52,308 bases of DNA from Streptomyces muensis (GCF_021474425.1 NZ_JAKEIP010000036.1:1-52308); one strand, 5' to 3'. Numbered from the stretch's first letter, positions 42,248 through 50,429 are shown. Notes: a model not told the origin generated them from the sequence alone. A program made the numbers and translations.

Positions 42248-43047
42248 ACGGGCAACGCCTCAGCTACGCCTACGCCGTGGTCAGGTCGTCCGGCACCGCG
42301 GCCGAACGGGCGCGGGCGGCCCTGGCCGGCCTCAGGGGCGTGGCGGACGCGCCCGTCACCCTGGTCCGCTCCGGCGCGGTGGCCGCCGCGGTGAGCGCGG
42401 TGCCCGGGGCGGAGTTCTCGGAGGCGGCGCTGAGGACGCGGCTGGAGGACCTCGACTGGCTGGAGTCGACGGCCCGGTCCCACCACCTGGTCATCGAGAC
42501 GCTGGCCGCCCGCACGACGGTCCTCCCCCTGCGGCTGGCCACGGTGTACCTCGACGACAGCCGGGTCGAGCGGATGCTGGGCGAGCGGCAGGACGCCTTC
42601 ACCGCGCTCCTCGACCGGTTCGATGACCATGTGGAGTGGGGCGTGAAGGTGTACGCCGAGATCCCCGCCGCGTCCGACCCGGCCGGGCCGAGCCCGTCGG
42701 ACCCACCGGACACGGGTCGCGCGTATCTGCGTCGCCGCAGGCAGCACCGCCAGGCACGCGAGGAGACCTGGCGGGCCGCCGAGGAGGCTGTAAGGCGCAC
42801 GGAGCTGAGGGCGCGCGGACTGGCGATGGAGCGCGCCCGGCACCGCCCGCAGCAGGGCACCCTGGCCCGGCTCCCCGGCGAGAACGTCGCCAACGACGCC
42901 TATCTCGTCCCGCGCCACGCGGCCGGGGAGTTCCGCGACCGGATGCTGCACGCCGCCGACGACCTGCCCGGCGTACGCGTGGAGGTCACCGGCCCCTGGG
43001 CGCCGTACTCCTTCACCGCCTCCCTCGAAGGGGTGCGGCAGCCGTGA
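42244..43047 (+). CDS. gvpL: Gas vesicle protein GvpL (GvpF/GvpL family)
   Basis: The 267-residue protein is of the GvpF/L family: RLSYAYAVVRSSGTAAERA, VRSGAVAAAVSAVPGAEFSE, and the strand TVLPLRLATVYLDDSRV. A middle basic insertion (LRRRRQHRQAREETWRAAEE) leads to the C-terminal domain and the family ending DLPGVRVEVTGPWAPYSFTA. GvpL links several Gvp proteins during assembly. GTG at 42244 overlaps the gvpJ stop (GTGA). With gvpF at 39046 the cluster carries two members of this family, as in other Streptomyces. Confidence 0.88.
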   Translation: MNGQRLSYAYAVVRSSGTAAERARAALAGLRGVADAPVTLVRSGAVAAAVSAVPGAEFSEAALRTRLEDLDWLESTARSHHLVIETLAARTTVLPLRLATVYLDDSRVERMLGERQDAFTALLDRFDDHVEWGVKVYAEIPAASDPAGPSPSDPPDTGRAYLRRRRQHRQAREETWRAAEEAVRRTELRARGLAMERARHRPQQGTLARLPGENVANDAYLVPRHAAGEFRDRMLHAADDLPGVRVEVTGPWAPYSFTASLEGVRQP

Positions 43048-43313
43048 CCGGGCACGACGCGTACGACGACGACCGCCCGCTCGCCGGAACCCAGGTCGCG
43101 CTGGTCGATCTGCTCGACCGGTTGCTGAGCGGCGGCGTGGTGATCACCGGGGATGTCGTCCTGTCCATCGCGGACATCGACCTGGTGCGGATCTCGCTGC
43201 GCGCGGTGGTGATCGCCATTCGCGAGCAGTTGGACGAACAGTGGGCGCCCGTCCTGCCGGACCGGACGCCCACGGGGTACGACCACGGCGGCCACGGTGA
43301 CATCCCCGGCTGA
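43044..43313 (+). CDS. gvpS: Gas vesicle protein GvpS (GvpA/J family)
   Basis: The 89-residue protein is the smallest GvpA-like protein of the cluster: QVALVDLLDRLLSGGVVITG followed by DVVLSIADIDLVRISLRAVV. The conserved amphipathic hairpin is present, with only a short C-terminal tail, unlike GvpA and GvpJ here. It may be closest to the ancestral structural length. GTG at 43044 overlaps the gvpL stop (GTGA). It overlaps gvpK by 17 nt. It could be a true shell component or a minor tip protein. Confidence 0.86.
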   Translation: MTGHDAYDDDRPLAGTQVALVDLLDRLLSGGVVITGDVVLSIADIDLVRISLRAVVIAIREQLDEQWAPVLPDRTPTGYDHGGHGDIPG

Positions 43314-43698
43314 CCGCCCGCCCCCCGACCGGCTGCGGGAGGTCGCGGACGCCGCGCACCGCGCGTTCTCGCTGCTGCCCGCCCAGCCGGACGACGTGGC
43401 TCCGCCGACCGCCGGACGGACGGCGGCACGCCGGCTGCGCGCCGACCCCGACACCGTGGAGCGCGACCTGGTCAGGCTGGTCCTCACCATCGTCGAGCTG
43501 CTCCGCCAGCTGATGGAGCGCCAGGCCCTGCACCGGGTCGACGAGGGCGACCTGACCGAGGAACAGGAGGAGCGCCTGGGTCTGACCCTGATGCTCCTCA
43601 ACGACCGCATGACCGAACTGTGCGACCGCTACGGGCTCACGCTGGAGGACCTCAACCTCGACCTGGGGCCCCTGGGCACCCTGCTCCCACCGCCGTGA
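43297..43698 (+). CDS. gvpK: Gas vesicle protein GvpK
   Basis: The 133-residue protein has a helical GvpK domain: RRLRADPDTVERDLVRLVLT, IVELLRQLMERQALHRVDEG and LTEEQEERLGLTLMLLNDRM, ending LEDLNLDLGPLGTLLP. The final LNLDLGPLG..L is the hallmark. GvpK is needed for vesicle formation in other systems. It starts at GTG 43297 within the end of gvpS and is the last gene of the operon. GGGTTAACCC (43711-43720) follows across the stop of the convergent epimerase gene. Confidence 0.9.
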   Translation: MTSPADRPPPDRLREVADAAHRAFSLLPAQPDDVAPPTAGRTAARRLRADPDTVERDLVRLVLTIVELLRQLMERQALHRVDEGDLTEEQEERLGLTLMLLNDRMTELCDRYGLTLEDLNLDLGPLGTLLPPP

Positions 43699-43713
43699 GC
43701 CCGCGCCCAGGGG

Positions 43714-44553
43714 TTAACCCGCGTGTTCCACGAACCGCGCCGCCGTCTCCGCCAGCAGTTCCCGCCCGTCACGGGCCCACAGCTGGTCGTTGAACAGCTC
43801 CACCTCGATCGCGCCGGCGTATCCGGCCGCCTCGACGTAGCCCTTCCACTCCCGCATGTCGATCGAGCCGTCGCCGATCTGCCCGCGGCCGTTGAGGACG
43901 CCCTCGGGCAACGGGGTGGTCCAGTCGGCGAGTTGGAAGGTGTGGATACGGCCGCTCGCGCCGGCCCGGGCGATCTGCGCGGGCGCGTTGTCGTCCCACC
44001 AGATGTGGTACGTGTCGACCGTGACGCCGACCTGCCGGGCGGGGAAGCGCTCGGCGAGGTCGAGGGCCTGGGCGAGGGTGGAGACCACACAGCGGTCCGA
44101 GGCGAACATCGGGTGCAGCGGCTCGATCGCCAGCTTCACCCCGCGCTCCTCGGCGTACGGGCCGAGCACCGCCAACGCGTCCGCGATCCGCTCCCGGGCG
44201 CCGTGCAGGTCCTTCGATCCGGCCGGGAGACCGCCGGAGACCAGCACCAGGGTGTCGGTGCCCAGTGCCGCCGCCTCGTCGACCGCGCGCCGGTTGTCGT
44301 CGAGCGCGCCGGCCCGCTCGGCCGGGTCGATCGCGGTGAGGAACCCGCCGCGGCACAGGGTGGTGACGGTCAGGCCGGCGTCGCGGACCAGCTTGGCCGT
44401 CGCCTCCAGGCCGTACGCCTGGACGGGCTCGCGCCACAGGCCGACGTTCACCACACCCAACTGGCCGCACGCCTCGACCAGTTCGGGCAGGCTCAGCTGC
44501 TTCACCGTCATCTGGTTGATGGAGAAGCGGGTCAGGTCCTTCTCGGCGCTCAC
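43714..44553 (-). CDS. TIM-barrel sugar-phosphate isomerase/epimerase
   Basis: The 279-residue protein is of the xylose-isomerase-like/AP-endonuclease 2 TIM barrel family. The likely metal ligands are in order: Glu in LAIEPLHPMF, Asp and His in VTVDTYHIWWDDN, His in RIHTFQLAD, and Glu in AIEVELFND. Such enzymes isomerise or epimerise sugars or inososes with Mn, Co or Mg. The GTG start at 44553 overlaps the upstream DUF993 gene (GTGA). It is the last gene of a three-gene catabolic operon. The distant iol operon lacks iolE and this protein could supply that activity, but substrate assignment is not possible from sequence. Confidence 0.85.
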   Translation of the reverse strand: MSAEKDLTRFSINQMTVKQLSLPELVEACGQLGVVNVGLWREPVQAYGLEATAKLVRDAGLTVTTLCRGGFLTAIDPAERAGALDDNRRAVDEAAALGTDTLVLVSGGLPAGSKDLHGARERIADALAVLGPYAEERGVKLAIEPLHPMFASDRCVVSTLAQALDLAERFPARQVGVTVDTYHIWWDDNAPAQIARAGASGRIHTFQLADWTTPLPEGVLNGRGQIGDGSIDMREWKGYVEAAGYAGAIEVELFNDQLWARDGRELLAETAARFVEHAG

Positions 44554-45704
44554 TGGGCCACTCCGTACAGGTTCAGCAGGTTCTTCATCCGCTCCTCGGC
44601 CAGCTTCGGGTCCGGGAACAGGCCGAGGCCGTCGGCGAGTTCGTAGGCGCGGGCGAAGTGCGGCAGAGAGCGGGCCGACTGGAGGCCGCCGACCATGGTG
44701 AAGTGGGACTGGTGGCCGGCCAGCCAGGCCAGGAAGACCACGCCCGTCTTGTAGAAGCGGGTGGGCGTCTGAAAGAGGTGGCGGGACAACTCGACCGTGG
44801 GGTCGAGGAGTTCGCGGAAGCTGGAGACGTTCCCCGTGTCCAGCACCCGTACCGCCTCGGCGGCCAGCGGCCCCAGCGGGTCGAAGATGCCGAGCAGGGC
44901 ATGGCTGAAGCCCTGCTCGTCGCCCGCGATCAGCTCGGGGTAGTTGAAGTCGTCCCCGGTGTAGCAGCGCACGCCCTGCGGGAGGCGGCGGCGGATGTCG
45001 ATCTCCCGCTGGGCGTCCAGCAGCGAGACCTTGATGCCGTCGACCTTGTCGGGGTGGGCGGCGATGACCTCCAGGAAGGTGTCGGTGGCCGCGTCCAGGT
45101 CGGACGAGCCCCAGTAGCCCTCCAGCGCCGGGTCGAACATCGGGCCGAGCCAGTGCAGGACCACCGGCTCGGTGGCCTGGCGGAGCAGATGGCCGTAGAC
45201 CTCCAGGTAGTCCTCGGGGCCCGAGGCGGCGGCCGCGAGGGCGCGGGAGGCCATCAGGATGGCCCGCGCGCCGGACGCCTCGACGAGCGCGAGCTGCTCC
45301 TCGTACGCCGCCCGGACCTCGGCCAGGGACGCCGGGCCGGTGAGCTGGTCGGTGCCGGCGCCGCAGGCGATCAGCCCGCCGACCGCCTTCGCCTCGGCGG
45401 CGCTGCGGCGGATCAGCTCGGCCGCGCCCGCCCAGTCCAGGCCCATCCCGCGCTGGGCGGTGTCCATGGCCTCGGCGACGCCGAGCCCGTGGGACCACAG
45501 GTGGCGGCGGAAGGCGAGGGTGGCGTCCCAGTCGACGGCGGCGGGCGCGTCGGGCGACACGTCGGCGTACGGGTCGGCGACGACATGCGCGGCCGAGTAG
45601 ACCGTACGGGAGGTGAAGGGCGCGCCCGGGGTGAGGGCGAGGGGCTCGGTGCGCGGCTCGTAGGCCCGCACCCCGCCCTTGAAGTCAGGCAGTCGGATCG
45701 TCAC
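44550..45704 (-). CDS. DUF993 aldolase-like protein (DapA-superfamily barrel)
   Basis: The 384-residue protein is of the DUF993 family, a distant relative of dihydrodipicolinate synthase and class I aldolases. Recognisable stretches include VDWDATLAFRRHLWSHGLGV, GGLIACGAGTDQLT, ARAILMASRALAAAAS, VVLHWLGPMFDP, DKVDGIKVSLLDAQREIDIR (the lysine in GIKVS is a candidate Schiff-base residue) and RCYTGDDFNYPELIAGD. The GTG at 45704 overlaps the dehydrogenase stop (GTGA). Such genes sit with Gfo/Idh dehydrogenases and epimerases in many actinobacteria. The reaction is uncharacterised as far as I know; an aldol cleavage of a keto-sugar acid is a plausible guess. Confidence 0.8.
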   Translation of the reverse strand: MTIRLPDFKGGVRAYEPRTEPLALTPGAPFTSRTVYSAAHVVADPYADVSPDAPAAVDWDATLAFRRHLWSHGLGVAEAMDTAQRGMGLDWAGAAELIRRSAAEAKAVGGLIACGAGTDQLTGPASLAEVRAAYEEQLALVEASGARAILMASRALAAAASGPEDYLEVYGHLLRQATEPVVLHWLGPMFDPALEGYWGSSDLDAATDTFLEVIAAHPDKVDGIKVSLLDAQREIDIRRRLPQGVRCYTGDDFNYPELIAGDEQGFSHALLGIFDPLGPLAAEAVRVLDTGNVSSFRELLDPTVELSRHLFQTPTRFYKTGVVFLAWLAGHQSHFTMVGGLQSARSLPHFARAYELADGLGLFPDPKLAEERMKNLLNLYGVAQ

Positions 45705-46858
45705 AGCTGGATCTCCGGAACGTCGATGCGGCGGCCCTCGGCCGAGGACTTCAGGCCCAGCTCGGCGAGCTGGACGCCGCGGGCGCCGGCCAGGAGGTCC
45801 CAGTGGTAGGGGGCGTCGGCGTAGACGTGCTTGAGGAACAGCTCCCACTGGGCCTTGAAGCCGTTGTCGAACTCGGCGTTGTCCGGAACCTCCTGCCACT
45901 GGTCGCGGAAGGAGTAGGTGGCCGGGATGTCCGGGTTCCAGACCGGCTTGGGGGTCAGGGAGCGGTGCTGGACACGGCAGTTGCGCAGACCCGCGACCGC
46001 GGAGCCCTCGGTGCCGTCCACCTGGAACTCGACCAGCTCGTCGCGGTTGACGCGCACGGCCCAGGAGGAGTTGATCTGGGCGATGGCGCCGCCGTCGAGC
46101 TCGAAGATGCCGTAGGCGGCGTCGTCGGCCGTGGCGTCGTAGGGCTTGTCGTTCTCGTCCCAGCGCTGCGGGATGTGGGTGGTGGCGATGGCCTGCACCG
46201 ACTTGACCCGGCCGAAGAGCTCGTGGAGCACGTACTCCCAGTGCGGGAACATGTCGACGACGATGCCACCGCCGTCCTCGGCACGGTAGTTCCAGGACGG
46301 GCGCTGGGCCTGCTGCCAGTCGCCCTCGAAGACCCAGTAGCCGAACTCGCCGCGGATGGAGAGGATCCGGCCGAAGAAGCCGCCGTCGATGAGCCGCTTG
46401 AGCTTGAGCAGGCCGGGGAGGAAGAGCTTGTCCTGGACGACGCCGTGCTTGATGCCGGCGTCGTTCGCAAGGCGCGCCAGCTCCAGGGCGCCCTCGAGAC
46501 CCGTCGCGGTCGGCTTCTCGGTGTAGATGTGCTTGCCGGCGTCGATCGCCTTCTTGAGCGCCTCCTCGCGGGCGGAGGTGACCTGGGCGTCGAAGTAGAT
46601 CTCGACGGTCGGGTCGGCGAGGACGGCGTCCACGTCGGTGGAGATGTTCTCCGGGTCCAGGCCGTGCTGCTCGGCGAGCGCCTTGAGGGCGTGCTCGCGG
46701 CGGCCGACCAGGATCGGCTCGGGCCACAGCACGGTGCCGTCGCCGAGGTCGAGACCGCCCTGCTCACGGAGGGCCAGGATGGAGCGGACCAGGTGCTGGC
46801 GGTAGCCCATGCGCCCCGTCACACCGTTCATGGCGATACGCACCGTCTTGCGTGTCAC
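45701..46858 (-). CDS. Gfo/Idh/MocA-family dehydrogenase
   Basis: This 385-residue NAD(P)-dependent oxidoreductase has an N-terminal Rossmann fold (KTVRIAMNGVTGRMG), the family motif TEKPTATGLEGALELARL (EKP), and a C-terminal substrate domain with SIRGEFGYWVFEGD, DMFPHWEYVL (with a His) and AIAQINSSWAVRVNRDE. GTG at 46858 is preferred, with GAAGGGAA upstream; an in-frame start at 46939 would lie across the operator. It probably oxidises a sugar or inositol to a keto form, giving the substrate for the epimerase and DUF993 enzymes. It is the first gene of the operon. Confidence 0.9.
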   Translation of the reverse strand: MTRKTVRIAMNGVTGRMGYRQHLVRSILALREQGGLDLGDGTVLWPEPILVGRREHALKALAEQHGLDPENISTDVDAVLADPTVEIYFDAQVTSAREEALKKAIDAGKHIYTEKPTATGLEGALELARLANDAGIKHGVVQDKLFLPGLLKLKRLIDGGFFGRILSIRGEFGYWVFEGDWQQAQRPSWNYRAEDGGGIVVDMFPHWEYVLHELFGRVKSVQAIATTHIPQRWDENDKPYDATADDAAYGIFELDGGAIAQINSSWAVRVNRDELVEFQVDGTEGSAVAGLRNCRVQHRSLTPKPVWNPDIPATYSFRDQWQEVPDNAEFDNGFKAQWELFLKHVYADAPYHWDLLAGARGVQLAELGLKSSAEGRRIDVPEIQL

Positions 46859-46940
46859 GTCATTCCCTTCGTAGGCGTCGTACGCAGCGTCGTACGCGGT
46901 TCTGCGTGCCGCGTACGCCCCTACCCTGTTGAGCGTCACA

Positions 46941-46952
46941 GCAAGCGCTTTC
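46941..46952. promoter_or_regulatory. LacI-type operator of the sugar operon
   Basis: GCAAGCGCTTTC has a perfect AAGCGCTT core (46943-46950), the classic LacI/CcpA-like operator. It lies 83 nt upstream of the dehydrogenase start. The 337-nt gap 46859-47195 also holds the inverted repeat GTTGTTC/GAACAAC (47011-47032) and a 15-bp tandem repeat, TACGAGCGTGAGCAG/GG, at 47124-47153, just before the LacI gene. Confidence 0.6.
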
Positions 46953-47195
46953 TATCGGATAAGAAGCTAGCCTCTGACCAGGGGTCCGGACAAGACCGTG
47001 ACCGGGTTGAGTTGTTCGAGGGGACGAACAACCGGGGTTCTTGGCCGTAAGGTCTGCTCGACATACACGGAACCGTGGCCGCTGACGGGCTGTCTACGAG
47101 GAGGCAGGCCTGTCCATGAGCACTACGAGCGTGAGCAGTACGAGCGTGAGCGGTACGAGGTGGTACGACGAGATGCGCGACCGGAGGACGACGAG

Positions 47196-48242
47196 ATGAC
47201 GGTGACCCTGGCGGACGTGGCGGCCCGCGCCCAGGTCTCCCCCGCGACGGTGTCGCGCGTGCTGAACGGGAACTACCCCGTCGCCGCCACCACCCGGGAG
47301 CGGGTGCTGCGGGCGGTGGACGAGCTGGACTACGTGCTGAACGGTCCCGCGAGCGCGCTGGCCGCTGCCACCTCCGACCTGGTCGGCATCCTGGTCAACG
47401 ACATCGCCGACCCCTTCTTCGGGATCATGGCGAGCGCGATCCAGGCGGAGATCGGCGGGCCGGGCGGCCGGGCGGGCGGTGAGCGCCTGGCGGTGGTCTG
47501 CAACACCGGGGGTTCGCCGGAGCGCGAGCTGACGTATCTGACCCTGTTGCAGCGGCAGCGGGCCGCGGCGGTGGTGCTGACCGGCGGCGCCGTCGAGGAC
47601 GCGCCGCACGCGGCGGCGGTCGCGGCCAAGCTGCGCAAGCTGGCGGACGCCGGGACCCGGGTCGTGCTCTGCGGCCGGCCACCCGCGCCCGACACCGGCG
47701 CCATCGCGCTGACCTTCGACAACCGCGGCGGCGGCCGTGAACTGACCGAGCACCTCATCGGCCTTGGCCACCGGCGCCTCGGCTACATCGCGGGCCCGGA
47801 GGAGCGCACGACGACCCGCCACCGCCTGGAGGGCCACCGCGCGGCGCTGGAGGCGCACGGCATCACGGAGGACCCGGGGTGGACGGTGCACGGCCGCTAC
47901 GACCGGCAGTCCGGCTACGAGGCCACGCTGGAGCTGCTGCGCCGGGATCCGTCCCTGACCGCGGTGGTCGCCGCGAACGACTCCGTCGCGCTGGGCGCGT
48001 GTGCAGCCCTGCGGGACTCCGGGCTGCGCATCCCGGAGGACGTCTCGGTCGCCGGCTTCGACGATCTGCCCTTCAGCATCGACGCGGTGCCTTCGCTGAC
48101 GACGGTGCGACTGCCGCTGTCGGAGGCGGGGGCGCGGGCCGGGCGGATCGCGATGGGACGTGAGGAGCCGCCGCCCGGGGAGATCGCGACGATTCGGGGG
48201 GAACTGATGGTGCGGGGGTCTTCTGGGGGGCCTCGGAAGTAG
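47196..48242 (+). CDS. LacI-family regulator of the sugar operon
   Basis: The 348-residue LacI regulator begins MTVTLADVAARAQVSPATVS and continues RVLNGNYPVAATTRERVLRA, with hinge residues LNGPASALAAAT. The effector domain follows: LVGILVNDIADPFFGIMASA, VVLCGRPPAPDTGAIALTFD, AVVAANDSVALGACAAL, VSVAGFDDLPFS. ATG at 47196 has GGAGG nine nt upstream. It is divergent from the dehydrogenase-DUF993-epimerase operon with a GCAAGCGCTTTC operator between, so it should be its repressor. The inducer is unknown. Confidence 0.9.
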   Translation: MTVTLADVAARAQVSPATVSRVLNGNYPVAATTRERVLRAVDELDYVLNGPASALAAATSDLVGILVNDIADPFFGIMASAIQAEIGGPGGRAGGERLAVVCNTGGSPERELTYLTLLQRQRAAAVVLTGGAVEDAPHAAAVAAKLRKLADAGTRVVLCGRPPAPDTGAIALTFDNRGGGRELTEHLIGLGHRRLGYIAGPEERTTTRHRLEGHRAALEAHGITEDPGWTVHGRYDRQSGYEATLELLRRDPSLTAVVAANDSVALGACAALRDSGLRIPEDVSVAGFDDLPFSIDAVPSLTTVRLPLSEAGARAGRIAMGREEPPPGEIATIRGELMVRGSSGGPRK

Positions 48243-48246
48243 GGGC

Positions 48247-48375
48247 GCGCTGCCGAGGCTCGGGGCAGGGCGCCGCTGGGGCTCGGGGGCAGGGGTACTG
48301 CCGAGGCTCGGGGCAGGGCGCTGCTGAGGCTCGGAAACAGGGGTACTGCTGAGGCTCGGGGCAGGGCGCTGCGAG
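48247..48375. repeat. Imperfect tandem repeat after the LacI gene
   Basis: About five units of 23-26 bp follow GCTGCYGAGGCTCGGGGCAG and alternate between endings GGCGC and GGGGTA, so the higher-order unit is near 50 bp. The array starts 5 nt after the stop. The remaining part of the 48243-48543 gap shows no gene. Confidence 0.7.
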
Positions 48376-48543
48376 GGCCCCAGGGATCTGGAGCCGTGCT
48401 TGTGCGGCCGCGAACCTTCTTCCGTGCCCCGCGGGCCTGTTGAGACCTCGCGCCCGCGCGCCGCGAACGGAAGCAGCACGCGGCCGCCCGTGCCGGGTGG
48501 CCGGTCGAGGGGGTTGCGCGCACCGGAGGTACGCCGCCGCCGG

Positions 48544-49338
48544 TCAGCGTGCCGAGACCGCCGCCGGTGCCGTGCGGTCGTTCATCTCGTCGTCGTCGCC
48601 GTAGTCCACGGTGCCGCTGACGATATGGCCGCACAGGCCCAACAGCAGGAAGAGGACGACGAGGACCTTGGCCGCGGTGTCCAGGAGGAGCGGCCGGGTG
48701 CCGGAGCGGACCGCTTCCTGCGGAACCGGCTCGTCGCCGAACAGCCGCTTGGGGTAGGCGGGGGTCAGCATCGTGGCGTAGGCGGTGAAGCGCATCTGGT
48801 AGCGGGCGACGGCGGCCGTGGCGGCGAAGACCGGTGCGGGTAGCCGACCCAGCACGATGCCGATGAGCCAGAAGATCCAGCCGATCGCGAACCAGCCCGC
48901 CTGGGCGAGGTTGTTGACGATGCCCGCCGGGATCATCAGGATCAGCCGGAACAGCACCGCGAGCCGGTTCAGCGGTGTGGCGCGCAGTTCGATCTGCACG
49001 GGGTGGTCGGGTGCGGAGAACGCGAACGGCGGATAGCGGTCGACCAGGAGCATCGAGCTCACTCCGACCCGCGTGCGGTAGACGAGGACGGAGCCGAGGA
49101 AGGAGAAGATCCCCTCCGGCAGCCGGCCCATGAACAGCGCGGCGAACCATCCGACGACGGTCACGAAGAACGCCGCGATCGAGAGCAGGCAGACCACCAC
49201 GAACTGCGGCAGGAGCAGCAGCCAGCGCAGCAGGACGGTCCAGCGCCGTTGCCGCGCGGCAGGGGGGATGTCCAGGACGGGCAGCCACTCGCCGCCCCCG
49301 GGGTCGGTGGCGGCCCGATGATCCCAACCTGTCGCCAT
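48544..49338 (-). CDS. DUF4389 membrane protein
   Basis: The 264-residue protein has three to four hydrophobic segments and duplicated DUF4389 motifs: RRWTVLLRWLLLLPQFVVVC (RRxxxLxRLLLxIPh), MGRLPEGIFSFLGSVLVYRT RVG, YPPFAFSAPDHPVQIELRAT, then a second round NRLAVLFRLILMIPAGIVNN, GRLPAPVFAATAAVARYQMR and YATMLTPAYP. A terminal helix (VLVVLFLLLGLCGHIVSG) precedes an acidic tail. The function of the family is unknown. The ATG at 49338 has GGGAG upstream. It is monocistronic. The repeat-rich region downstream separates it from LacI. Confidence 0.82.
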   Translation of the reverse strand: MATGWDHRAATDPGGGEWLPVLDIPPAARQRRWTVLLRWLLLLPQFVVVCLLSIAAFFVTVVGWFAALFMGRLPEGIFSFLGSVLVYRTRVGVSSMLLVDRYPPFAFSAPDHPVQIELRATPLNRLAVLFRLILMIPAGIVNNLAQAGWFAIGWIFWLIGIVLGRLPAPVFAATAAVARYQMRFTAYATMLTPAYPKRLFGDEPVPQEAVRSGTRPLLLDTAAKVLVVLFLLLGLCGHIVSGTVDYGDDDEMNDRTAPAAVSAR

Positions 49339-49450
49339 GGCCACTCCCAGTCGTGCCGTTCTCACCTGACAGCACCATGCTGCGGCGACACGGCGGCCCC
49401 CGCCCCTTGCGGGGCCCCGAACGGAGGTGGTCCGCGCACCCGGGCGCCCT

Positions 49451-49482
49451 GGGGCCGTGGGGCCGTGGGGCCGTGGGGCCGT
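49451..49482. repeat. Four exact copies of an 8-bp repeat
   Basis: GGGGCCGT is repeated four times without interruption. It lies in the 418-nt gap 49339-49756, which also has short C/G-rich direct repeats near 49550-49590 and otherwise no gene I can support. Such arrays are prone to slippage. Confidence 0.75.
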
Positions 49483-49756
49483 GGGAGCACCAGCAGAACC
49501 AGCCGCCACCGTCCCCACCCGCGCGAAGGTCCCTTCGTTCCCTGCCCGACTACCGACTGCCGACCGCCGACGGCCGACTTCCCGACTTCCCGTAGGGGAC
49601 CGACAGACGGGCGGCCCTCTCCCCCTCCCGAATCCTCCGTTCCGCGTCTTGACTCGACCCACCGATGATTTCCGGGGCCCACCCCGGTCTTCCATGCCGC
49701 AACCACCGGCTCGCCCGAACCGGACCGAGCCCGAGCGGACCACAGGAGCGGATCCC

Positions 49757-50356
49757 ATGCGCATCGCGATCACCGAGTTCATCAGCCTCGACGGCGTCGT
49801 CCAGGCCCCCGGCGGCCCCCAGGAGGACACCGACGGCGGCTTCGCGCACGGTGGCTGGTCGCATCCGTACTTCGACGCGGAGGTGCTCGGCGGGGCCTTC
49901 GACGCGGGGATGCGGAAGGCCGAGGCGCTGCTGTTCGGGCGTCGTACCTGGCAGACGATGGCGGCGGCGTGGCCGGAGCGGGCCGGGGACCCCTTTGCCG
50001 ACCGGATGAACTCGATCAAGAAGTACGTCGTCTCCAGCACCCTCACCGAAGCCGACCTGACCTGGCACAACACCAGCCTCATCCCCGGCGCCGACGCGGT
50101 CGCCCGGGTGCGTGAGCTGCGGGCCGCGGAGGGCGGGGACCTGGCGATGATGGGGAGCCCCACCCTCGTACGGACTCTGATCCAGGAGGGACTCGTGGAC
50201 GAGCTCCAGCTGGTCGTGATGCCGGTGCTGCTCGGCGGCGGCAAGTCGATCTTCCCGGCCGACGGCGGCAAGCGTCCGCTGGAACTCGTCTCCACGACCT
50301 CCGCCAAGACCGGGGCGCAGGTGTGCGTGTACCGGCCGGCGGGCGCCGAGGGGTAG
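49757..50356 (+). CDS. Dihydrofolate-reductase-like (RibD C-terminal domain) protein
   Basis: The 199-residue protein is of the RibD_C/DHFR-like family: MRIAITEFISLDGVVQAPGG, GGWSHPYFDAEVLGG, EALLFGRRTWQTMAAAWP, KKYVVSSTLTEADLTW, and MGSPTLVRTLIQEGLVDELQ with LVVMPVLLGGGKSIFP. These stand-alone Streptomyces proteins bind NADPH and reduce unknown pteridine-like or other substrates; they are not the riboflavin enzyme itself. The ATG at 49757 has GGAG upstream. It is monocistronic. Confidence 0.87.
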   Translation: MRIAITEFISLDGVVQAPGGPQEDTDGGFAHGGWSHPYFDAEVLGGAFDAGMRKAEALLFGRRTWQTMAAAWPERAGDPFADRMNSIKKYVVSSTLTEADLTWHNTSLIPGADAVARVRELRAAEGGDLAMMGSPTLVRTLIQEGLVDELQLVVMPVLLGGGKSIFPADGGKRPLELVSTTSAKTGAQVCVYRPAGAEG

Positions 50357-50390
50357 CCGTGCGGGCGCGGGCGTCCTAGGCTCGAACCAC

Positions 50391-50409
50391 GATATCTCTG
50401 ACTGAGTCA
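50391..50409 (+). promoter_or_regulatory. Palindromic operator upstream of MarR-GNAT gene
   Basis: TGACTGAGTCA (50399-50409) is an 11-bp palindrome and GATATC (50391-50396) adjoins it. They end 20 nt before the MarR-GNAT start. MarR proteins often bind such sites and control their own genes. Confidence 0.5.
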
Positions 50410-50429
50410 AGTATCCGAGGTTCACGATC

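Noticed and set aside
48247..48375. CRISPR-like array
   Set aside because: Units are contiguous, imperfect and without unique spacers of constant length; no cas genes are in the window.
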